From Phoenix dactylifera (lineage: Eukaryota; Streptophyta; Magnoliopsida; Arecales; Arecaceae): a DNA stretch of 64,000 nt. The stretch lies in NCBI RefSeq assembly GCF_009389715.1, contig NW_024068195.1:1-64000 (forward strand). The letters run 5' to 3'. Positions 56,507 to 64,000 of the stretch are shown here, in pieces; position 1 is the first letter of the stretch; the number at the start of each line of letters is the position of its first letter. The translations under genes and the position numbers were made by a program. Below the pieces are notes generated by a model. The model saw only the letters and a program-made list of their open reading frames with translations. It made no database searches and was not told the DNA's origin.

Positions 56507-56669
56507 GAGTCGACTCCAGTAAGTCGCGAGTCGACTCGACCTCGAGTCGACTCCAAAATATGCGCGAGACGACTCCCCCTATGCTGCCATCGACCTCGAG
56601 TCGACTCCCGTCAATGTGCGAGTCGACTCCCCGTCATGAGCCGACTCTGAAACGTATCTGAGTCGACTC
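56507..56669. repeat. Second GAGTCGACTC palindrome cluster, upstream of the env-like ORF
   Basis: Intact palindromes start at 56507, 56528, 56544, 56598, 56620 and 56660. Near copies start at 56566 (GAGACGACTC) and 56638 (GAGCCGACTC). Including near copies, most steps are 16-22 bp. The cluster lies between RNase H and the env-like ATG, about 180 bp upstream of it on the minus strand. Confidence 0.9.
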
Positions 56670-56823
56670 GAAACTCTGGCACGCACCTAAAAAATTATGC
56701 TATTTTCGTACCAATCAAGGGACACTCACTAAGTTATGATCTGATTTGATGATCATAGATGAGAAACCCTATTTTTTAACACAATATAATCATCAAAATT
56801 CTATGAACAAGAAGAGAACATCA

Positions 56824-59800
56824 CTAGGATGGATCAATAACTCCTAATCCTCTCCTAAGCATATTAAATCTCTCTTCACTCAAGGGTTTTGTGAAGATAT
56901 CAGCTAATTGATCATCAGTACAAACAAATTGAAGTGTCACATCACCATTCAGTACATGATCTCTTATGAAGTGATGTCTTATCTCAATATGTTTAGTTCT
57001 TGAATGCTGAATTGGATTTTTAATGAGATTAATGGCACTTGTATTATCACAATTAATGGGAATTTTGTCTTGTTTAATGCCATAGTCTTCAAGTTGTTGT
57101 TTAATCCACATGATTTGAGCACAACAACTCCCAGCAGCTACATATTCAGCTTCAGCAGTAGATAATGCAACCGAGTTTTGTTTCTTGCTAAACCATGAAA
57201 TTAAATTTTCTCCTAGGAATTGACATGACCCGCTGGTGCTTTTTCTATCAAGTTTACAACCAGCAAAGTCTGAATCTGTGTATCCTATTAAGTTCAGACT
57301 AGATTCTTTAGAATACCATAAACCTATACTTTTTGTTCCTATTAGGTATTTAAAGATTCTCTTTACTGCAATAAGGTGAGATTCCTTAGGATTAGAACTG
57401 ATATCTAGCACACATGCATACACTAAACATGATATCAGGTCTACTTGCAGTGAGATACAATAAAGATCCTATCATACCTCTATACAGCTTTTGATCTACA
57501 GATTTACCTGATTCATCTTGGTCTAGTTTGCATGATGAGCTCATGGGTGTGCTGATTGACTTGTTTCCCTCCATATCAAACTTCTTAAGCATCTCCTTGA
57601 TGTATTTAGCTTGATTGATGAAGATCCCTTCTTTTGATTGTTTGATTTGAAGCCCGAGAAAATAGTTTCAGCTCTCCCATCATGCTCATTTCAAACTCAC
57701 TCTGCATCAAGTCAGCAAATTCTTCGCAGAGGCGATTGTTAGTAGCACCGAAAATAATATCATCAACATAAATCTGCACTAATAACATATCTTTGTTTTT
57801 CTTCTTCAAAAACAGTGTTGTATCTACATTTTCCCTAGAGAACTCATGATCTAGTAGAAATTTGCTAAGTCTTTCATACCATGCCTCTAGGTGCTTGTTT
57901 CAAACCATAAAGTGCTTTGTTCAATTTATACACATGATTAGGGTATTGATGATTTTCAAAATCAGGTGGTTGTTCTACATACACCTCCTCATTAATATGC
58001 CCATTTAGAAATGCACTTTTTACATCTATTTGAAATAATTTGAAATCCTTAGAGCATGCAAATGCTAGTAATAGTCTGATTGCCTCAAGTCTAGCTACAG
58101 GAGCAAGGTTTCATCAAAATCTATACCTTCTTCTTGATTATAGCCCTTTGCTACTAGTCTAGCCTTATTCCTAATTACAATTCCATTTTCATCAAGTTTA
58201 TTTTTATATATCCATTTGGTACCTATAATTGAATATTCAGAGGGTCGTTCAACTAGGTTCCATACCTTGTTTTTAGTAAATTGGTTTAATTCTTCTTGCA
58301 TTGCATTTATCCAATTTACATCTTTTTCAGCTTCTTCTATGTGTTTGGGTTCAAAATGTGAGACAAAAGCTAGATGATTATTTAAGTTCCTAAGAGATGC
58401 TCTAGTCCTAACAGTTGAGATGGATCATCTAAAATTAAATCCTTAGGATGCCATGAGCATACCTCCAAGCCTTAGTCAGCCCATGATCCACAACAGCCTC
58501 TTGGCTTGATGATGCATTTCCAATTAATTTTTGTTTATCTTCTTGTAATGTCATCTCATCAATCTTTTCTTCAAGTATTTCAGCATCATCATCAAGATCA
58601 ACTCTCTTGCTAGAAGAATTATCACTAGAGTCATCAAAAACTACATGTATTGATTCTTCAATAACAAGGGTTCTTTTATTAAAGACTCTATAGGCTTACT
58701 AGTTGTAGAGTACCCCAAAAATATACCCTCATCAGATTTAGAGTCAAATTTACCTAATTATCTTTCCCATTATTATGAACAAAACACCTACATCCAAAGA
58801 CATGAAAATAGTTTACCTTTGGTTTTCTAATTTTCCAAAATTCATAAGGTGTTTTCTTTATAATGGGTCTCAATAAAACTCTATTTAGTATATGACATGA
58901 GGTATTAATGGCTTCTCCCCAAAAGTACTTAGGGAGGTTACTTTCACATAGCATGGTTCTAGCCATTTTCTCTAGGGTTCTATTTTTTCTTTCTACAACT
59001 CCATTTTGTTGTGGAGTCCTAGGTGCAGAAAAATTATAAGTTATTCCCTTTTTACTACAAAACTCATCAAATAAATGATTTTCAAATTCGGTTCCATGGT
59101 CACTTCTAATAGCTATGACTGAAGTATCTCTAGCATTTGTTACTTCCTTATGAAATTTCTTAAAAACTGAAAATGCTTGATCTTTATGAGCTAAGAACAT
59201 GACCCAAGTATATCTAGAAAAGTCATCTACAATAACTAGACCATATTTATTTCCTCCTAGACTTGTGGTTCTAGTTGGTCCGAATAGATCCATGTGTAGT
59301 AGTTCTAGAGGTCTAGAGGTAGAGACACAATTTATGGATTTAAAAGAGTTCCTTGATTGTTTGCCATATTGACAAGCTTCACATATCTTATTCTTTTCAA
59401 ACTTTAGTTTTGGCAAACCTATCACGGAATCTCTTTTAATTAGTTTTGATATTGTGTCCATGCTTGCATGACCTAACTTACGGTGCCATAACCAACTAGC
59501 ATCATTATCCTTAGTTTCATTACAACTAAACATGGGTTATGTTTGGCAAGATCCTCAAGGTCTACAACATACACATTCCCACGTCTTATTCCTTTAAAAA
59601 CTAAACTATTGTCATTTGAGTTGGTAATGATGCATAGTGATGGTTTGAACAAAACATCAAAATCTCTATCACACAATTGACTAATGCTAAGTAAATTATG
59701 CTTAAGACCATCAACATATCGAACATTATCAATAAAGGTTGAAGAGGTAATTTGTACTTTACCTATACCAATGATGTGACCTTGGTTATTGTCTCCAAAA

Positions 59801-59930
59801 GTCACAGCACCTCCCTTCTTAGCTTCAAGGGTGAAGAATTGATCCTTGTCACCCGTCATGTGTCTTGAGCAGCCACTATCCAAGTACCAACAATTTTTGT
59901 CGACCTTGGCTGCAAGACACTCCTACACAA
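56824..59930 (-). pseudogene. Sirevirus pol (protease, integrase, RT, RNase H), broken
   Basis: In order on the minus strand: the aspartic protease DSG (59872-59880, in YLDSGCSRHMTG); the integrase zinc region (HRKLGH, CEACQYGK) and catalytic core with HMDLFGP, SDHGTEF and NGVVERKNRT (58754-59533); the RVT_2 start (TKWIYKNK, 58095-58301); the reverse transcriptase YVDD box (57759-57770); and RNase H (TDSDFAGC, STAEAEY, 56824-57423). Frame changes or stops occur near 59500, 58750, 58100, 57830 and 57600, so no single product is possible. Domain order is Ty1/copia. Confidence 0.9.
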
Positions 59931-60004
59931 GCAAGTCATACAATTTTAGGTACCCAAGTTTTCTTGGGTCCTTCATGGTTAGTAATGTTGGTTCCTTTTG
60001 GAAC

Positions 60005-61718
60005 TCAAACCCTTTTAATTTTTCTTTTAGTTTTTTCTTTTCTATAATCACATACATTTGCTTTGTGTCCTAGTGTTCCACAGCAAAAACATGTTATTTT
60101 CTTAGTTTTGCTTTCTCCTGCTTTAACGAAGAAATTACTAAGGAGTTTTTGCTTATTTTTAGGTTTATACCCTAAACCAGCTCTATTGAACACAGCTCGT
60201 TGACTATTAAGTATCATTTCTAATTTTTCTGAACTATAAGTAAATTTTTCTACAAAAGGCTTGTACTTCTCAAGTTCTAGTGCCAACTTTTATTTTTTCT
60301 GTTTTAGTGCATCTAAGTCTTTTGTGAAATTACTTCCAATAGTTTGTTTATCCTTTTTAAGTTCAGAAATTTCCTTGGCTAGTTTTTCGTTATCTTTACT
60401 CAAGGTATTAGTTTTTTGAATTAACATTTGGTTGCTTGTCTTAAGTTCTAAATTTTCTTTAGTGATAAAATCCTTATCCTTAACTAATTTATCATATTTA
60501 TGGAGGTGAGATTGATTGGTTAGTTTTAGCTCTTTATTCTTAAAGCTTATTGTCTTATATTCATCCATTAATTCATTAAACGCATCATATAACTCATCAA
60601 AGGTAAAATCTAAATGTGTTTCAGATGTTACCTCATTTTCGTTTGCCATAAAGCATAGATTGGCCTTTTCTTCTTGTTCCTCATCCGATGATGATGAAGA
60701 TGTATCAGAGTCCGATAGGGTGGAGACGAGGACCTTCTTTTTCTTGTACTTGCTGGCCTTCTTGAGCAAAGGACAGTCTGCTCTGAAGTGTCCAGGCTTC
60801 TTACATTCGTAGCATCCGATTCCCTCATTTTCTCTTTCCTTACCTTTATCCTTGTGATAGGAACTTGAGGGGCCTCTCCTTTGATGAAAGGTCTTCTTAC
60901 GGTTGATGAATTTTCTGAACTTACGTACGAGAAGAGCCTCATCATCATCTCCCTCATTGTCTTCCTCTTCACTGCTGCTGCTGCAAGATAAGTCTTTGTT
61001 AGTAGAAACAGATTTGAGGGCTATTACCTTTTTCTTGTGGGAGGACTCTTCTTCGCTGTGTTGTTTCATTGTGAGCTCGTGCGTCATTAGGGAACCAAGA
61101 AGCTCCTCAAGTGGAAGTTTGTTCAAGTCCTTGGCTTCTTGGATTGCCGTCACCTTGGCTTTCCATGACCTTGGTAGACAGCGAAGAATCTTCCTGACAA
61201 GCTCACTGTTAGTAATAATTTTTGCCAAGGCTTTTTAGGCCATTGACAATGTCAGTAAATCTAGTGAACATGCAAGTGATTGTTTCATTAGAATCCATTT
61301 TAAATAATTCATACTTATGTACTAATATATTTATTTTGGATTCTTTTACTTGATTTGTGCCCTCGTGGGTCACTTCAAGTCTATCCCAAATCTCTTTTGC
61401 AGAATTGCAAGTAGAGACTCTATTGAATTCATTTCTATCTAAAGAACAATAAAGTACATTCATGGCTTTGGCATTTAGTTGTGCCTTCCTTATGTCATTG
61501 TCATCCCAATCCTTTTCAAGCTTGGGTACAGTGACACCTTCTACATGAATGGATGGGATGTATGGTCCATTTAGTATGGTGGTCCACATCTCATAGTCTT
61601 GGGCTTGGATAAATATTCTCATCCTAGCCTTCCAATATGAGTAGTCGAATCCATTAAAGAATGGAGGTCTATGTGTGGACTGGCCCTCAATGTGAGAAGA
61701 TCCAAATGGGGTTGTCAT
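60005..61718 (-). pseudogene. Sirevirus gag, interrupted
   Basis: The ATG at 61718 (MTTPFGSSHIEG) begins a copia-type gag (PPFFNGFDYSYWKARM). A one-base change in an A run near 61225 shifts frame into the next segment, and an in-frame TAA at 60290-60292 stops it again. Two CX2CX4HX4C zinc knuckles are visible: CYECKKPGHFRADC (60773-60814) and CFCCGTLGHKANVC (60050-60091). A coiled, Lys/Glu-rich stretch lies between them. Gag would package the element's RNA into particles; this copy cannot make the whole protein. Confidence 0.85.
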
Positions 61719-61751
61719 TTTGATCTTTTACTCTTTGGGTAGTAGAGTTCA

Positions 61752-61764
61752 GGCTCTGATACCA
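61752..61764 (-). promoter_or_regulatory. Primer-binding site (initiator Met-tRNA)
   Basis: TGGTATCAGAGCC on the minus strand, two bases after the 5' LTR end (CAACA), matches the 3' end of plant initiator Met-tRNA. The gag ATG follows only 34 nt later. Confidence 0.9.
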
Positions 61765-61766
61765 CT

Positions 61767-63658
61767 TGTTGCCCAGATAGACAACCCAAGAGGGGGGTGA
61801 ATTGGGTTTTAAAATAATTATTGCAATTAAAATGTCTGTGGATAACTAATTAATACTTTTTGCAAGTTAATTAATTAGATGCTATGTGCAGTGAATGAAA
61901 TGAAAGTAAGAGATGACAAGGCAATCACAAACACAAAGATTTTATAGTGGTTCGGAGCTAACCCTTGCTCCTACGTCCACTCCCTAAGCCTCACTTGGGA
62001 ATTCACTATAACCCCTCGGATTACAGCCGGTTGTTTTACAAGCTCACAACCTAACTTGTTGTTTTACGAGGTCACAACGAACTCGGTCGGTTTTCCCAGG
62101 CTCACCGACTAGAACCACCCGATTGTTTTTCCGGGATCACAATCGAACCCTTACACGTTGGTTTCAACCTAGGCTCACCAACAAACCTTTACACCCTTGA
62201 TTCAATCCCCTGATTGAATCAAGTAAGGACCAAATGGATAGAAAGAACAAAGAGAAAAATACAGCTTCTAAATAAGCAGATATTCAGCAATATGAATAAT
62301 AGAAAAGTTAAGAGCCCTCAAACAAGTTTATGATGATGTAGTGGAGGGCTTCTCGAACTTTGGGTCTCCTCTTGAATGTCTTGAAGACTTGAAGGCAGAA
62401 GGAGACTTCTTTAATGCTGGGAAGAGTTAGTTGAATGGAGTTAATGGCTCTCTTCCTTCTTTTCCGCTGAAATCCCTTTGGCAGATGAAGTTATTGTGTT
62501 TTCTTTGAAAGGATGTTACTTCTCTGCTTTGCTACAGTCCTCTGTGGCTATTTAAGCCATTCCCCACGGAAACTAGCCGTTAGACACAATCTACTAGCCG
62601 TTCTGCACATTCTGCACAACCTGACAATGTTTCCGTTGGGATCGGAGTCGACTCGCGCGATCTGGAGTCGACTCGGCTGCAGCAGGAGTCGACTCATGCT
62701 TTTCTGGAGTCGACTCGGCAACTGTTCCGGATTTGAATTAAAGTGCTCTTCTCGACTGGGAGTCGACTCGACTTAACCCGGAGTCGACTCCCCAGAGTCT
62801 GGAGCTGACCTGGCACTTTTGGAGTCGGCTCATCCCAAGAAATCCATGGATGCATTTTCCAAGTTTGCTCAATCGAGTCGACTCGTGAATTCTGGGAGTC
62901 GACTCGGCACTCAGAGTCCGAACTCCCGAGCTTCTGTCTTTTGGCTCGTGCTGTCTTGAAGTCGACTCGGACTGTTCTGGAGTCGACTCGGCTCTCAGTA
63001 TCCAAAAAGCAGTCTTCTGTCTTTTTGGGGTCGCGCTGTCTCGGAGTCGACTCGCCCTTTGCGGGAGTCGACTCGGCTCTCAGTGTCCGAAAATTGCTCT
63101 CTGACTTTTGCCTTGTATTACACTGAGAGTCGACTCTCGCTTCCTTTGGAGTCGACCTGCCAACCATTGGAGTCGACTCGCGTTCCTCAGGAGTCGACTC
63201 GGCTCTCAGGGTCCAATATACCTTCTCTGTCTTTCTGTTTGTAACCCCTGGAGTCGACTCATACTACTCTGGAGTCGACTCGGCAAGCATCGGAGTCGAC
63301 TCGCGCTTTTCAGGAGTCGACTGGCTGACAGGTTTTGAGTTGTATCTTTCTGTTCGTCTGTCTGTTCTCAGTCGGAGTCGACTCGTAATGTCTCGGAGTC
63401 GACTCGAGCCTGTGCCAGTGCTTCTGATACGCTTGGAGTCGACTCGAAATATCCCGGAGTCGACTCGAGTCTCAGACTTTGGTTCACATTGACTTCTTAA
63501 CTTATCCAAATTGTCTTGAACCAAATCTAGAGACACTTAGCCATAAATTTACAAGGATATTACTGAAACACTAGATTGAATTCATTAGTAAACATAAGAT
63601 ATACTCAAATGCTTTGAGCTCATCAAAATCAAATAGGGTTATAATCAATCACTCCACA
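61767..63658 (-). repeat. 5' LTR of the Sirevirus
   Basis: A 1,892-bp copy adjoining the primer-binding site at its 61767 end. It holds 21 intact palindromes (62645-63466); two that are intact in the other LTR are mutated here (near 62959 and 63314). Confidence 0.95.
62645..63466. repeat. Phased palindrome array GAGTCGACTC (5' LTR)
   Basis: Same positions as in the 3' LTR, offset by 9540 (9539 after a one-base deletion near 63247). 21 copies are intact. In its own orientation the array sits in U3, upstream of the TATA-like word at 62548-62555. Confidence 0.95.
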
Positions 63659-63663
63659 TTGGT

Positions 63664-64000
63664 TAAAGTTTTCAGAGAAAAAAAAAATAGAATATAGTAT
63701 TCTCATAAAAATCAAATTTTTATATTTTATATGAAAGAAAAATCTATATGGAACATTAAAAATATTCAATTCTCACAGGCTGAAAATTAGAGTATTTTTT
63801 TCCAAATATACCATTAAAAGCTTTTAGATAGAATGTGGTAAGATCTTTTCCTTTAATAAGAATATAATATATATTTTACATAATTTTCTTATGAAAGTGG
63901 ATGCTCAATTAAATATAAGTTATTTTAGAATGAGTCACCTTCTTAAGATTAACCAAACATTCAAAAATTATTTTTTTCAGACATCATATATCTAGGCATC
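63664..64000. other. AT-rich flank beyond the Sirevirus
   Basis: Sequence before the Sirevirus insertion site continues here after the duplicated TTGGT. It is AT-rich with no coding signal; before the insertion it adjoined the short region upstream of uS15. Confidence 0.5.

Larger units (their letters stand above)
52223..63658 (-). mobile_element. Full-length Ty1/copia retrotransposon, Sirevirus (SIRE/Maximus) type
   Basis: An 11,436-bp element has 1.9 kb LTRs (TGTTGCC...CTCCACA on the plus strand) and an identical 5-bp duplication TTGGT at 52218-52222 and 63659-63663. The primer-binding site, gag, protease, integrase, reverse transcriptase, RNase H, env-like ORF and polypurine tract follow in that order on the minus strand. 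Integrase before reverse transcriptase marks Ty1/copia; the large size and extra ORF after RNase H mark the Sirevirus clade. By eye the two LTRs differ at about 24 substitutions and 3 small indels, so insertion is fairly recent, yet gag and pol carry several stops and frameshifts, so it is not autonomous. Confidence 0.95.

Overview
The window is nuclear DNA from a flowering plant. Genes are intron-rich, splice sites follow GT-AG, intergenic DNA is AT-rich with long A/T tracts, and LTR retrotransposons are abundant. Gene and repeat styles suggest a monocot, plausibly a palm; that is an inference without a database search. I can support five genes and one pseudogene, spread among many mobile elements.

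Layout. 1-5.8 kb (- strand): a decayed ENHANCED DISEASE RESISTANCE 2-like (EDR2-like) gene, with a CpG-rich tandem repeat in an intron. 9.2-13.4 kb (-): a ten-exon receptor-like kinase of the At1g80640/At2g25220 type. It is fully spliceable to 413 residues, but its catalytic loop and glycine loop are degenerate, and a 1.56 kb non-autonomous LTR element sits right at the splice acceptor of exon 3. 14.7-15.5 kb: a solo LTR. 18.4-19.1 kb (+): a single-exon gene for a small proline-rich protein with a PNRC-type motif. 20.2-22.2 kb: two terminal-inverted-repeat elements and a LINE 3' remnant. 22.7-26.9 kb (-): a four-exon monosaccharide/H+ symporter of the STP7 type. 27-33 kb: repeats only (fold-back elements, two solo LTRs with exact target-site duplications, a TRIM, a tRNA-derived SINE and microsatellites). 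33-39.5 kb: no gene seen. 39.6-41.9 kb (-): an intact intronless-CDS TM9/nonaspanin gene (TMN11/12 type) with a 5'-leader intron. 44.9-51.9 kb (-): a five-exon organellar ribosomal protein uS15 gene, with a TRIM in its 5.3 kb third intron. 52.2-63.7 kb (-): a full-length 11.4 kb Ty1/copia element of the Sirevirus (SIRE/Maximus) type, with 1.9 kb LTRs, an exact TTGGT target-site duplication, a Met-tRNA primer site, decayed gag and pol, and an extra env-like ORF.

The most striking structure is in the Sirevirus. Each LTR carries over 20 copies of the perfect 10-bp palindrome GAGTCGACTC, spaced mostly at 21 bp or near-multiples of 21 bp (two DNA helical turns), just upstream of a TATA-like box. 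A second cluster of the same palindrome with similar spacing sits immediately upstream of the env-like ORF. The 3' LTR of this element ends 309 bp from the uS15 start codon in the same orientation, so its promoter could feed into that gene.

The host genes do not form a pathway. They are ordinary housekeeping or signalling genes: membrane receptor, sugar uptake, Golgi/endosome membrane protein, organellar ribosome, and a putative PNRC-motif protein.
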